Positions 8,476-17,009 are shown, numbered from the stretch's first letter. The stretch: 64,000 nt of DNA from Paenibacillaceae bacterium (GCA_029256185.1 JAQSYI010000010.1:124001-188000); one strand, 5' to 3'. The notes: generated by a model not told the origin, from the letters alone. A program made the numbers and translations.

Positions 8476-8751
8476 TTATGCGCGTCCGTATCTGCGCTTG
8501 TGCGGCATCATTTTTTCTTCCCTGCGGTATTGCTTCATCCGCTTTACCTGCCGCAGCCGCTCTTGTGTTTCCGCATCTACGCCCAGAAACCGGTAGAGAT
8601 TGGCCGAGATGACCAGGAGCGCGAAACACAACCAGACAACGCCGAAAACCGACTGCGCATTCATCCCTTCGCCCAAGCCAAGCCGCGGCACAGCGTACAC
8701 CAGCATGCCCAGCGCCACTCCCGAGTACAACAAGGATTTCCATGATTTCAT
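8476..8751 (-). CDS. Small two-helix membrane protein
   Basis: The family is not recognised. From the start at 8751, which has GGAGG about 12 bases upstream, the protein is 91 residues. It has two hydrophobic segments (about 7-24, LLYSGVALGMLVYAVP; about 35-55, SVFGVVWLCFALLVISANLYRFLG) joined by a short loop. A basic cytoplasmic tail follows (about 65-91, rich in Arg/Lys: VKRMKQYRREEKMMPHKRRYG). It lies between the palindrome set and the divergently transcribed YheC/D cluster. An upstream in-frame start at 8826 is possible but lacks a ribosome site. Confidence 0.65.
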   Translation of the reverse strand: MKSWKSLLYSGVALGMLVYAVPRLGLGEGMNAQSVFGVVWLCFALLVISANLYRFLGVDAETQERLRQVKRMKQYRREEKMMPHKRRYGRA

Positions 8752-8924
8752 TTCTGATCCGCTCCTCCTCAAAATCAGCCCAAGGCTTGTTCCAACAGGA
8801 CTTGCTCCGTACAGCTTATGTGGCAAGAGCCGCTATTATGCCCTGCCAGTCCCCTTGTTCCGACCCCTTGCCTAAATCCCATTAATTGGGCTTGACCAGG
8901 CGGCAGCCCCCTTTTCTCAAGAGA

Positions 8925-8953
8925 CACAAAGGGATATACGCCCTCATAGGATA
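8925..8953 (+). promoter_or_regulatory. Sigma-K-type promoter of the YheC/D cluster
   Basis: CACA at 8925-8928 and CATAGGATA at 8945-8953 are separated by exactly 16 bases. This matches the sigma-K consensus (mACm, 16, CATAnnnTA) in all positions. It lies about 55 bases upstream of the first ATP-grasp gene and fits late mother-cell expression of spore-coat proteins. Confidence 0.75.
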
Positions 8954-9006
8954 GTGTAGTTCACTTGTTTGAAGTCTCCATCAGGAACCGGGAAGGAGAA
9001 CAGGAT

Positions 9007-10377
9007 ATGGCAAAAATCAAGCTGCCGGTCCATCTGCAACACGGCGGCACCCACCCGGATGATCAGATTGCTATAGGCGAGGGTTATCTCAAAAAGCTGA
9101 AGCTGCCAGCCAATCAAACGGTCACGCTTCGGTACGGTTCCGTGCGCAAAGAAATCCGAATCGTTCCATCCGGCCAAGCCGCACTCCGCCTCAGCCCGAG
9201 ACTCGCCACGGGTCTTGGTCTTCATCACGGCGCCAAGCTGTGCGTCGCGTATCATGCCGCCTCCCGCACCCTGCATCTGGGCCCTGTGGTGGGTGTGCTG
9301 GTCAGTCGTGTGTACTCACGCACGCCAGACCGCCCTTTTGGCGCAATGACCGCTTTTTGCGCGGAATTGACGGAAGCCTGCGCACAGCACGGCGGCTTCG
9401 TCTATTACTTTACACCTGAAGACATTACAAGCGGCAATACTGCTGTCACCGGTTGGACGCTCACAGCCGGACGGTGGATCAAACAAACCCACCCGGCGCC
9501 GGACGTCCTCTACAACAGACTGACCTCCAGGAAACTGGAGAACAGACCTGCCGTGCAGCATTTTATGAGAGACGTAAAAAGCCATCACGGAACCGTTGTA
9601 TTCAACGAGAAATACTTGAATAAAACGGAAGTTTTCCAAGCGCTCCGCAAGGATCACAGTGTTCAATCCTACCTGCCGGAATCGTATCTGTTCAAGAACT
9701 TTGCCATGCTGCAGGCCATGTGCAAAAAACATACCACCGTCTTCCTCAAGCCTATTACCGGCAGTCTGGGCAAAGGCATCATCAAGATATCCGGCAAAGC
9801 GGAAGGGGGCGGATATCTATGCTCCTTTACCGGCCTAAGCGGTGTCCGCAAGCTGACCTACCCTACGCTAACCCAGCTGTTCCAGGCTATTTCCGGCAAA
9901 ATGAAGCAGCGCCCCTACCAGATCCAGCAGGGCTTGCGCCTGATGGAGATGGGCGGCAGACCCGTGGATTTCCGCGCACTGGTCCAGCGTAATCTTAAGG
10001 GCCAATGGGCGGTCACTTCTGTAGTGGCCCGCATTGCCGCAAGCAATACCTTCGTTTCCAATCTGGCCCGCGGCGGCAGCCTCAGTCTGGTAGGCGATGC
10101 CGTCGGCAAATCTTCCCTGCCCCAGAATGTCAAGGCCGGGATACACAACAAGCTCCGCACTGCGTCTCTTGAGATTGCCAAAGGCATAGAGAATCATATC
10201 GAGGGCCACTTCGCCGAGCTCGGTGTGGATTTGGCTGTTGACGCGGTTGGCCGGGTCTGGCTGCTGGAGGTTAATTCCAAACCCTCCAAGGATGACAATA
10301 CACCTACGGTTGAGAACAAAATCCGTCCGTCCGTCAAGCAAATCGTCATGTATTCCCAATTCGCATGGGGGAAGTAA
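9007..10377 (+). CDS. YheC/YheD-family ATP-grasp spore protein (copy 1)
   Basis: This 456-residue protein belongs to the YheC/YheD ATP-grasp family (PF14398-type), known as spore-coat-associated proteins in Bacillus. An N-terminal beta-rich domain (about 1-95) precedes the catalytic domain. Catalytic features are VVFNEKYLNK, the Lys and Gly-rich loop VFLKPITGSLGKGI, RPVDFRALVQRN, and the metal-binding end ELGVDLAVD...VWLLEVNSKPS. The start at 9007 has AAGGAG 8 bases upstream; an earlier TTG at 8965 has none. The sigma-K promoter at 8925-8953 drives it. The overall reaction is presumably ATP-dependent carboxylate-amine ligation, with unknown substrate. The next gene starts 9 bases after the stop. 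Confidence 0.92.
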   Translation: MAKIKLPVHLQHGGTHPDDQIAIGEGYLKKLKLPANQTVTLRYGSVRKEIRIVPSGQAALRLSPRLATGLGLHHGAKLCVAYHAASRTLHLGPVVGVLVSRVYSRTPDRPFGAMTAFCAELTEACAQHGGFVYYFTPEDITSGNTAVTGWTLTAGRWIKQTHPAPDVLYNRLTSRKLENRPAVQHFMRDVKSHHGTVVFNEKYLNKTEVFQALRKDHSVQSYLPESYLFKNFAMLQAMCKKHTTVFLKPITGSLGKGIIKISGKAEGGGYLCSFTGLSGVRKLTYPTLTQLFQAISGKMKQRPYQIQQGLRLMEMGGRPVDFRALVQRNLKGQWAVTSVVARIAASNTFVSNLARGGSLSLVGDAVGKSSLPQNVKAGIHNKLRTASLEIAKGIENHIEGHFAELGVDLAVDAVGRVWLLEVNSKPSKDDNTPTVENKIRPSVKQIVMYSQFAWGK

Positions 10378-10386
10378 GGAGGACAT

Positions 10387-11646
10387 ATGACTGCAAGCGG
10401 TACACAGCAATGGGTGGGAATCATGGCGTGCGAGTCGGAGACAGACGCCGTTCCCCCGTTTGGAGAACGGCAATTCTACGCCCGGCTGTGTGCAATGGCG
10501 CGGGCCAACCGGCTGAACGCCTATGTCTTTTCACCTGTGCAGTTGGATGAGAGAACGCGGAGAGTCAAGGGCTACCGTTTTTTGGCCGGCGGGGGAGGCT
10601 GGCAGGAAGGCTGGTTTCCACTCCCTGATGTGGTATATGACCGCTCGTTTTTTTCACGGAGAGAAGATTACCTGGCTCACCGGGCCGCAGTGCGAAGGCT
10701 GTATAAGCTGAAGCCGTTCGCTTATTTGGGACACGGACTGAAGAGCAAGTGGGAGATGTATACTTTCCTGCGGCGGGACCCCCGGCTTCAGCCCTATCTG
10801 CCCAAAACGGCAAGAATGGAACAGCCTGAGCAGGCCGCAGTATGGCTTGATTCCATGGGTGAAATCTTCCTGAAGCCCGAATCGGGCTCCCAGGGCTGCG
10901 GTACAGTCAAGGCGCAACGGCTTGCTGCAGACGCCTATCATATAAGCGCACGGGACAGCCGCAACTGTCCGCTTAAGCACTCATTTACTTCGAAAGAAGC
11001 GTTCACGCACTGGCTGCGGGACTTCATCGGCAACCGCAAATATCTGCTGCAGCCGTATCTCGCCCTTCAGGATTCCAGAGGCGAGGCATGGGATATCCGG
11101 GCGCTGGTCCAGAAGAACGGCCAGGGACTCTGGGAGCTTGCCGGAATGGCTGTGCGCAGGGGGGAGGCCGGCAGTATTACCTCCAATATTCATGGAGGAG
11201 GCACCGCCCTGGAAGCGGATGTCTTTCTTGCGGAGCAGTTCGGTCCGCAGCAAGCTGCAGAGGTCAGCAAGAAGCTGCAGTTCCTTGCTGCGAGAATTCC
11301 TCAGGCATTGGAGGCGGGAAACGGCAGAATGGCAGAGCTTGGCCTGGACCTGGGGGTAGACCGGGAGGGCAAGGTATGGATCATCGAGGTCAACACCAAA
11401 CCCGGCCGCTCCGTCTTCCGCAGACTGTCTATGACCGAAGCCAGCCGGCGGGCGGAGACCAACCCCATGGCTTACGCGCGCCATCTGCTCGCTTGCGCTC
11501 CCCAATCCCGCGGTTCACGCTCGGGACGGGTATTTATCCCGCAGGCTTTAATCAAGGCTCCGAAGCTTCATGCCATACAACCCGGGAACATGGCTTGTCT
11601 CCCGCACAGTAACGCAACGGCAGGTATCCCCCAATCCATTTTATGA
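10387..11646 (+). CDS. YheC/YheD-family ATP-grasp spore protein (copy 2)
   Basis: This 419-residue copy lacks the N-terminal beta domain and starts directly with a pre-ATP-grasp segment (VGIMACESE ... PLPDVVYDR). ATP-grasp features are intact: IFLKPESGSQGCGTVKAQ, WDIRALVQKNGQG and ELGLDLGVD...VWIIEVNTKPG. Compared with its neighbours it has an extra C-terminal tail of about 50 residues, with no recognised domain and a basic, proline-containing composition. The start has AAGGAGG about 5 bases upstream, overlapping the end of copy 1. The stop is followed after 4 bases by the hairpin array at 11651-11914. Confidence 0.9.
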   Translation: MTASGTQQWVGIMACESETDAVPPFGERQFYARLCAMARANRLNAYVFSPVQLDERTRRVKGYRFLAGGGGWQEGWFPLPDVVYDRSFFSRREDYLAHRAAVRRLYKLKPFAYLGHGLKSKWEMYTFLRRDPRLQPYLPKTARMEQPEQAAVWLDSMGEIFLKPESGSQGCGTVKAQRLAADAYHISARDSRNCPLKHSFTSKEAFTHWLRDFIGNRKYLLQPYLALQDSRGEAWDIRALVQKNGQGLWELAGMAVRRGEAGSITSNIHGGGTALEADVFLAEQFGPQQAAEVSKKLQFLAARIPQALEAGNGRMAELGLDLGVDREGKVWIIEVNTKPGRSVFRRLSMTEASRRAETNPMAYARHLLACAPQSRGSRSGRVFIPQALIKAPKLHAIQPGNMACLPHSNATAGIPQSIL

Positions 11647-11650
11647 CAAA

Positions 11651-11914
11651 AGCTTTCCCCACGGAAAGCTCAGGTGATGCTTACGATGAAAGCTTTGCTC
11701 CAAGCAAAGCTAGGTAGATGCTTACGATGAAAGCTTTGCTCCAAGCAAAGCTCAGCAGATGCTTACGATGAAAGCTTTGCTCCAAGCAAAGCTCAGCAGA
11801 TGCTTACGATGAAAGCTTTGCTCCAAGCAAAGCTCGGTAGATGCTTACGATGAAAGCTTTCCTACGGAAAGCTCAGCAGATGCTTACGATGAAAGCTTTG
11901 CTCCAAGCAAAGCT
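11651..11914 (+). repeat. Seven-hairpin tandem array filling the gap between YheC/D copies 2 and 3
   Basis: Seven hairpins are joined by six copies of ATGCTTACGATGA (starting at 11677, 11718, 11759, 11800, 11841 and 11880; period 41, last 39). Five stems are AGCTTTGC/GCAAAGCT with loop TCCAA. Hairpins 1 and 6 are AGCTTTCC/GGAAAGCT with loops CCAC and TAC, a compensatory change on both arms. The last hairpin ends at 11914 and is followed by CTTAGGAGG, the ribosome site of copy 3. The array starts 4 bases past the stop of copy 2. Confidence 0.97.
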
Positions 11915-11930
11915 CTTAGGAGGTTCCACC

Positions 11931-13301
11931 ATGAGTTTTACAACGTGCACCATACTAGTTAACCGCCAGCCGGGTAAAACCGTTGTTCTGAGCCGCCCTC
12001 TCGCCAAGGCGCTTCACATTTCCTCCGGACGCTCCGCCACCCTGAAGCTGGGCTCCAAGGAAACCGGAGTGACTGTCCGCACCACGAACCGGTCCGACCA
12101 TACCCTGACTCTGCCGGTTAATCTGGTTGCCGTATTGAGACTGCCGCGTACGGGCAAATGCCTGATCAAGAACAACGGCGCAAATGAGTTGCAGCTCGGG
12201 CCTGTAATCGGCATACTGACGAATACCCAAGGAGGCGCAGCCGCCCCTTTCGGTTCAAGAACAGGCTTTATCCGGGAAATCTTCGCGACCGGAAGCGATA
12301 AAGCCTTTCATGTAGCCTTCTCTCCCTCACAGGTGGATTGGGAAGCAGGCGAGGTATCCGGCTATACCAACATCGGGGGCAAGTGGGTCCGCAAAACCGT
12401 GCCTCTGCCGGATGTGGTTTATAACCGTCTGCCCAGCCGCAAAACCGAACGCCTGGCCTCCACCGAGGCTTTCAAGGAAAGATTCGTACGCAGAAGAATC
12501 CCTTTGTTCAACTGGAATTTCTTCGACAAATGGGATGTATACCGCCTGCTGGACGGTGAAACGGAAGCGGTAAAGCATGTTCCGGAATCGGCGATCAATC
12601 CCTCTCCCGAAGAAATCCGCAAGCTGATGGAGAAGCACCGCTTCTTATATCTTAAACCCACCGGAGGCAGCCTGGGCATCGGCATCTACAGACTGACCTA
12701 TAACCCGGGCAGGGGATACTTTGCGCGTTTCCGCCGCAAAGGCTCCAACGTGCTGATCCGCTTCAACAACTTTGACGGACTGATGAAGCTGCTCCGCCGC
12801 CATAACGTGAATCTGCAGCATTATGTGGTGCAGCAAGGCATCCGCTTGATTGAACTTGACGGCTGCCCGCTGGACTTCCGCTTCCACATGACCAAGAACG
12901 GCCAGAACCAATGGGTAGCCGCGGGAATCGGCGCCAAACGCGCCGGCCGGGGAAGCGTGACCACCCATATCCGCAACGGCGGCCAGCTGATGACGCCTGA
13001 GCAAGCTTTGACCCGGGTGTATGGAGCCTCCAAGGCGGACAGCATGCTGGACACGGCCAAAGAAGTGGCAATCCGGTTGTCCGAAGCTATTGAACGGAGA
13101 TACAACCATCCGTTGGGTGAACTGGGCTTCGATCTGGGCATTGACCAGAACGACCGGGTCTGGATGTTTGAAGCCAACTCTAAGCCGGGACGCTCCATCT
13201 TCAAGCACCCCGCCTTGAAGGAGCAGGGAAAAGCCACACTGACCCATATCTTCAACCATTGCCTGTATTTGGCCCGCTTCCGCGCGAGGAGGGAGGGCTA
13301 G
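11931..13301 (+). CDS. YheC/YheD-family ATP-grasp spore protein (copy 3)
   Basis: This 456-residue copy has, like copy 1, an N-terminal beta-rich domain (about 1-95) followed by the ATP-grasp region (LYLKPTGGSLGIGI, PLDFRFHMTKNGQ, ELGFDLGID...VWMFEANSKPG). The start at 11931 is chosen because TTAGGAGG lies 8 bases upstream. An in-frame ATG at 11841 would read through the last hairpins of the repeat array and lacks a ribosome site. The stop codon TAG abuts the GTG start of copy 4. Its layout matches copy 1 more than copies 2, 4 and 5, suggesting an ancestral YheD-type/YheC-type pair that was duplicated. Confidence 0.92.
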   Translation: MSFTTCTILVNRQPGKTVVLSRPLAKALHISSGRSATLKLGSKETGVTVRTTNRSDHTLTLPVNLVAVLRLPRTGKCLIKNNGANELQLGPVIGILTNTQGGAAAPFGSRTGFIREIFATGSDKAFHVAFSPSQVDWEAGEVSGYTNIGGKWVRKTVPLPDVVYNRLPSRKTERLASTEAFKERFVRRRIPLFNWNFFDKWDVYRLLDGETEAVKHVPESAINPSPEEIRKLMEKHRFLYLKPTGGSLGIGIYRLTYNPGRGYFARFRRKGSNVLIRFNNFDGLMKLLRRHNVNLQHYVVQQGIRLIELDGCPLDFRFHMTKNGQNQWVAAGIGAKRAGRGSVTTHIRNGGQLMTPEQALTRVYGASKADSMLDTAKEVAIRLSEAIERRYNHPLGELGFDLGIDQNDRVWMFEANSKPGRSIFKHPALKEQGKATLTHIFNHCLYLARFRARREG

Positions 13302-14426
13302 GTGGACATAGTGCTTCATGAAAGCTCTCCCCAACAGGTGATCGCCATTCTGACGATGAGCGATGATGAGCGGCCGTTCCGGGGCAATCATCAGAATTTT
13401 ATCGATCTGATCAAAACCGGGAGGGATCGCGGTGTAATGGTATATGTTACCCGGGTTCAGGATTTGAAGCTGGGCCAAAAAAGGATCAACGGGTTTGTTT
13501 ATCACCCGGAGAGCCGCACCTGGAACCAGATTCTCGTTCCTTTTCCCCACGTGGTCTACAACCGGATTCCCAACCGCAAGGATGAACAGCAGCCGGAGGT
13601 CCAGCAATTGCTGAAGGCTTGCCTGAAGCATTCCAAGCTGCGTCTGTTCAATCCTACCTTTTTCTATAAGTGGTCCTTGTTCGAATGGTTGCATAAGTCA
13701 AAAATCACCCGCAAGTATGTGCCTGTCACCAGACGCTTATCCCAAATCTCCGATCTGGAGAATGTGCTGGCCCAGTTCCAAGTGGTTTATCTGAAGCCGG
13801 TCAAAGGCAAGGCAGGGGCCGGGATCATGCGGGTGGAACACTCGCAGCTGAAGCACGGGCCTTACATCCTGAGGGTCCAGGCCACCAAGAAGAGCCATGT
13901 CACCACGTACTCAACCCTCTCCAAACTGTGGTCTACAGTAAGGAAGGCCAGCGGCTCCGAGGAATACATTGTTCAACAGGGCATTAGTCTGACGACTTAC
14001 GAGGACCGGCCATTTGATCTCAGGGTGCTGGTGCAGAAGAACGGCCAGGGAGAGTGGAGTATCAGTGGAGTAGGCGCCCGGGTAGCAGGCAAATCCTCCA
14101 TCACCACCCATGTGCCCAGAGGAGGCTCCATTCAGGACCCGGAGATGGTGCTGACAGCGGCTCTTGGCGCTGAGCCTGCCAGGCGCACTCTGATCAAAAC
14201 CAGATTGGCTGCGTTGTCCATCGCCAGACAGATTGAGAAGGCATCCGGCCACACCCTGGGGGAGATGTCCATGGACCTGGGCGTTGATACCACCGGCCAG
14301 CTCTGGTTCTTCGAGGCCAACTCACGGCCCATGAAGTTTGACGAGCCGGATATCCGCAAGAGATCCCTGGAGCGCCTGATTGAATTCAGCCAGTACATCT
14401 CCAAATCCAAGAAAAAGAGCAGGTGA
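13302..14426 (+). CDS. YheC/YheD-family ATP-grasp spore protein (copy 4)
   Basis: This 374-residue copy is of YheC length, without the N-terminal beta domain. It has FPHVVYNRIPNRK, VYLKPVKGKAGAGI, RPFDLRVLVQKNGQG and EMSMDLGVD...LWFFEANSRPM. The last motif departs slightly from the SKPG/TKPG of its neighbours. The start is GTG, directly after the stop of copy 3, with GGAGGGAGGG just upstream, so translation is probably coupled. The stop overlaps the region of the next start. Confidence 0.9.
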   Translation: MDIVLHESSPQQVIAILTMSDDERPFRGNHQNFIDLIKTGRDRGVMVYVTRVQDLKLGQKRINGFVYHPESRTWNQILVPFPHVVYNRIPNRKDEQQPEVQQLLKACLKHSKLRLFNPTFFYKWSLFEWLHKSKITRKYVPVTRRLSQISDLENVLAQFQVVYLKPVKGKAGAGIMRVEHSQLKHGPYILRVQATKKSHVTTYSTLSKLWSTVRKASGSEEYIVQQGISLTTYEDRPFDLRVLVQKNGQGEWSISGVGARVAGKSSITTHVPRGGSIQDPEMVLTAALGAEPARRTLIKTRLAALSIARQIEKASGHTLGEMSMDLGVDTTGQLWFFEANSRPMKFDEPDIRKRSLERLIEFSQYISKSKKKSR

Positions 14427-14431
14427 TCCAT

Positions 14432-15523
14432 ATGGCGAATCCTGTCCTGGGCGTGATGACACTTTACCTTGAAGGCGGCAGAATCGAAGAACTCCCTTAC
14501 TTCCGAAAGCTGAGCGAGGCGGGGGAAAAGCTGGGTCTCACTGTGTTTGTTTTTACTCCGGAGGATGTGGAAGAAAGCAGCAAGCAGATCAGAGCCTGGG
14601 TATTCGACAAGAATGAAGGCCGATGGGGCAGGAAGCTGTCCCCTTTTCCCGATATTATATATGACCGCTGCCGGTTCCAGCGGAACTACCGGTTCCGGCT
14701 GCTGCGCAAATTCCGTTCCGACTATCCTCAGCTTATCTATATGAGCCGGCCTCTCCTCCACAAATGGGGCATTCACCAATTGCTGTCCAAAAACAGGCAG
14801 ATTCGTCCCTACCTGCCGGAAACCCTTGCCTACCATTCTGCCTCGGAGCTGCTGCGCATGCTGGAGCGGCATTCTCTGGTGTATGTGAAGCCCATTGACG
14901 GAACCGGCGGCCGCGGTATTCTGCGGATTGAGCGGTGGGGAAACCGGGGCTACCGGGTGCAGGGACGGGAACGGAGCCGTAAAATTATCGCTCCCTTCAT
15001 TGCCACCCGGGATCAACTGGGGATACGGCTGTCCAAGTGGAAGCTGGTGCCCCGCTACCTGATGCAGCAGGGCATCCGGATTGCGCTCCGCGACGGCCGC
15101 GTCCATGATTTCCGCCTGCTGATCCAGAAGAACGGCAGCGGCCAGTGGGAAGTGACAGGCAGCGCCGGGCGGGTAGGCGGCAAGCACAGCGTAACTTCCA
15201 ACCTCCATGGAGGCGGCTCTGCCGTTCCAACGAAAAGGCTTTTGCGCACGCGGTTTTCTGAAGGAAAGATCGGGGATATTGAAGCAGACATGGAGCGCCT
15301 GGCGCACCTTGTCGTCACCTATCTGGAGCGCCAATTCGGCTCATTATGCGAGCTGGCGCTGGATATTGCCGTGGATGAGAACGGCCGGATATGGCTGCTG
15401 GAGATCAACCCCAAGCCCGCCCGGGAGGTGTTCTCCCGGACCGGAGAGAAGGACGTTTACAGAACGGCCATCAACCGGCCGCTGGAATATGCGCTGCACC
15501 TGCTGAAGCAGAACAGCAAATAA
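14432..15523 (+). CDS. YheC/YheD-family ATP-grasp spore protein (copy 5)
   Basis: This 363-residue copy has FPDIIYDRCRF, VYVKPIDGTGGRGI, RVHDFRLLIQKNGSG and ELALDIAVD...IWLLEINPKPA. The start at 14432 uses AGGTG 6 bases upstream. A GTG at 14423 overlapping the stop of copy 4 is also open. It is the last gene of the cluster and is followed by a strong terminator. Confidence 0.9.
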   Translation: MANPVLGVMTLYLEGGRIEELPYFRKLSEAGEKLGLTVFVFTPEDVEESSKQIRAWVFDKNEGRWGRKLSPFPDIIYDRCRFQRNYRFRLLRKFRSDYPQLIYMSRPLLHKWGIHQLLSKNRQIRPYLPETLAYHSASELLRMLERHSLVYVKPIDGTGGRGILRIERWGNRGYRVQGRERSRKIIAPFIATRDQLGIRLSKWKLVPRYLMQQGIRIALRDGRVHDFRLLIQKNGSGQWEVTGSAGRVGGKHSVTSNLHGGGSAVPTKRLLRTRFSEGKIGDIEADMERLAHLVVTYLERQFGSLCELALDIAVDENGRIWLLEINPKPAREVFSRTGEKDVYRTAINRPLEYALHLLKQNSK

Positions 15524-15544
15524 CCGGCTTAATAGGAGCCGGTG

Positions 15545-15581
15545 ACAGGGAATGGCGGGGAGAGTTTCCGCCATTCCCTGT
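15545..15581 (+). terminator. Terminator of the YheC/D cluster
   Basis: The arms ACAGGGAATGGCGG and CCGCCATTCCCTGT pair perfectly over 14 bases and are followed by TTATTT. It lies between convergent genes and may also stop the minus-strand DUF1697 transcript. Confidence 0.85.
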
Positions 15582-15592
15582 TTATTTGCGGA

Positions 15593-16141
15593 TCATAGCA
15601 TCTTGTATATCTTCTCTATGGTATTCATATTTCTGGAAGTCAGCTTGCTCTTGTACCTCTTGTCCCCCAAGGCCTTGGAACCAAACTCAGAGCTTAAGGT
15701 GGAGCCTTTGGGAACAATCCAGAACGCTCCGTGCGGGGAGACGATCCATTGTTCTTGCTCTCCCCGGGGCATGGAAGCAAACAGTTGGCTTAATTGGGTC
15801 AGCGCTTCTGTGTCATCGCACAGCAGGACGTAAAGATGGCAGCCCTCCGGCACAGAAATACTCTGGGCGGAAGCATGGATATGGGCAATCTCATCCCCGC
15901 TGTACAGGAAAACATGGGCATCATACTGAAAGTACGCGCTCAAGCCCGCTTCGATCAACGCCTTCAACTGATCTTCGCCAGCGCTCTCTTCCGGCGGGAC
16001 TGCGATGATGTTTCCCGTAGCCAATACGGTCTGCACCTGGGAGAAATTCATTTGGCGGAATGCTTCTTTTAACGCATCCATCTTGATGCTGATGCCGTTG
16101 ACATTGATGCCGCGGAGAAACACACAATATTTACGTGACAT
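15593..16141 (-). CDS. DUF1697 family protein
   Basis: This 182-residue protein has the typical DUF1697 opening CVFLRGINVNG, followed by VQTVLATGNIIA (the usual form is Y-x-x-S-G-N) and the conserved C-terminal SRNMNTIEKI. The function of the family is unknown. The start at 16141 has AAGGG about 9 bases upstream. The gene begins 25 bases after the HAD hydrolase stop and is probably co-transcribed with it. Confidence 0.88.
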   Translation of the reverse strand: MSRKYCVFLRGINVNGISIKMDALKEAFRQMNFSQVQTVLATGNIIAVPPEESAGEDQLKALIEAGLSAYFQYDAHVFLYSGDEIAHIHASAQSISVPEGCHLYVLLCDDTEALTQLSQLFASMPRGEQEQWIVSPHGAFWIVPKGSTLSSEFGSKALGDKRYKSKLTSRNMNTIEKIYKML

Positions 16142-16166
16142 GCCGACACCCTTTCCGCTAATCTTC

Positions 16167-16850
16167 CTATGCTTCCGGTGAAGCCAGTCCGCCGTACAGC
16201 TGCGGCAGCTCACCGAAGCTGCGGATGCGCACATGGGCTCCCTTCAGCTCATCGTCTTCTCCGAAGCCTGCATAATCGCAGCCAATCACGGTCAGACCGT
16301 TTCCAAGCCCGGCTTCCACATCCGAGGACCGGTCTCCCACCATCCAGGCCGTTTCCAGTCCGTGCTTCTTAAGCAAAAGTCTGACGAGATTAACCTTGGA
16401 TGCCGTCTGGTATTCTCCCGCGCTGAACAGTCCTTCGAACAGGCCGTCGATCCCCTTCTTCCGGGCCACTCCCTTTACATATTCCTCCAGACCATTGCTT
16501 GCCACGAACAACCGGATTCCCTGGCTCTTCAGAAGCTCCAACGTCTCCTTCACTCCCGGATACAGCTCCCCAAAGCCCTGCTCCAAATACTCCATCTCAT
16601 AGTGTATGAACACTTCGTCCGCCCGTTTACGCACCTCGTCTGAAGCATCTGGCAGCACCCGTTGCCAGATTTGCGGGAGCAGCATGCCCAGACAACCCAG
16701 GATAATCTGCTCATCGGGCGTTTCACCGGTGTATGTTCCTTCTCCCTTCAGCTTGTCAAAGCTGGCATGATATGCGGGAAGCAGCAGCGTTTCTGTTTGA
16801 AACAGGGTTCCATCCATATCAAAAATCATGGCTTCCGGTTTTTGCAGCAT
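16167..16850 (-). CDS. HAD-superfamily hydrolase (phosphatase, subfamily IA)
   Basis: This 227-residue protein has motif I FDMDGTL (nucleophile Asp11, acid Asp13), a helical cap at about residues 20-85, motif II VASNGL, a Lys in TASKVNL and motif IV VGDRSSDVEAG. This is a haloacid-dehalogenase-type phosphatase of the phosphoglycolate phosphatase/beta-phosphoglucomutase class. The substrate is not determined. The start has GGAGGAG about 9 bases upstream. It is followed at 25 bases by the DUF1697 gene. Confidence 0.92.
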   Translation of the reverse strand: MLQKPEAMIFDMDGTLFQTETLLLPAYHASFDKLKGEGTYTGETPDEQIILGCLGMLLPQIWQRVLPDASDEVRKRADEVFIHYEMEYLEQGFGELYPGVKETLELLKSQGIRLFVASNGLEEYVKGVARKKGIDGLFEGLFSAGEYQTASKVNLVRLLLKKHGLETAWMVGDRSSDVEAGLGNGLTVIGCDYAGFGEDDELKGAHVRIRSFGELPQLYGGLASPEA

Positions 16851-16962
16851 GGTTCTTCTCCTCCACTTCTTCTGGACCGTTCCTCTTGTCTGATCCTCTT
16901 ACCCTGCCCTTATGTAAGCATGCACGGAAACCAAAGTCAATGTGAAATTACAAGACAACCAC

Positions 16963-16997
16963 AAAAAACAAGGACCGCAGCTCCCAAGGAACTGCAG
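16963..16997 (-). terminator. Terminator after the Gly-rich protein gene
   Basis: On the minus strand CTGCAGTTC pairs with GAGCTGCGG (two G-T pairs), followed by TCCTTGTTTTTT. It lies a few bases past the stop at 17010. Confidence 0.75.
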
Positions 16998-17009
16998 CCC
17001 CTCCATCCC

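Noticed and set aside
11651..11914. CRISPR array
   Set aside because: The 41-base units are nearly identical throughout with no unique spacers, and no cas genes are present.
11841..13301. Longer reading of ATP-grasp copy 3 starting inside the hairpin array
   Set aside because: The extension encodes repeat sequence only, and TTAGGAGG points to ATG 11931.
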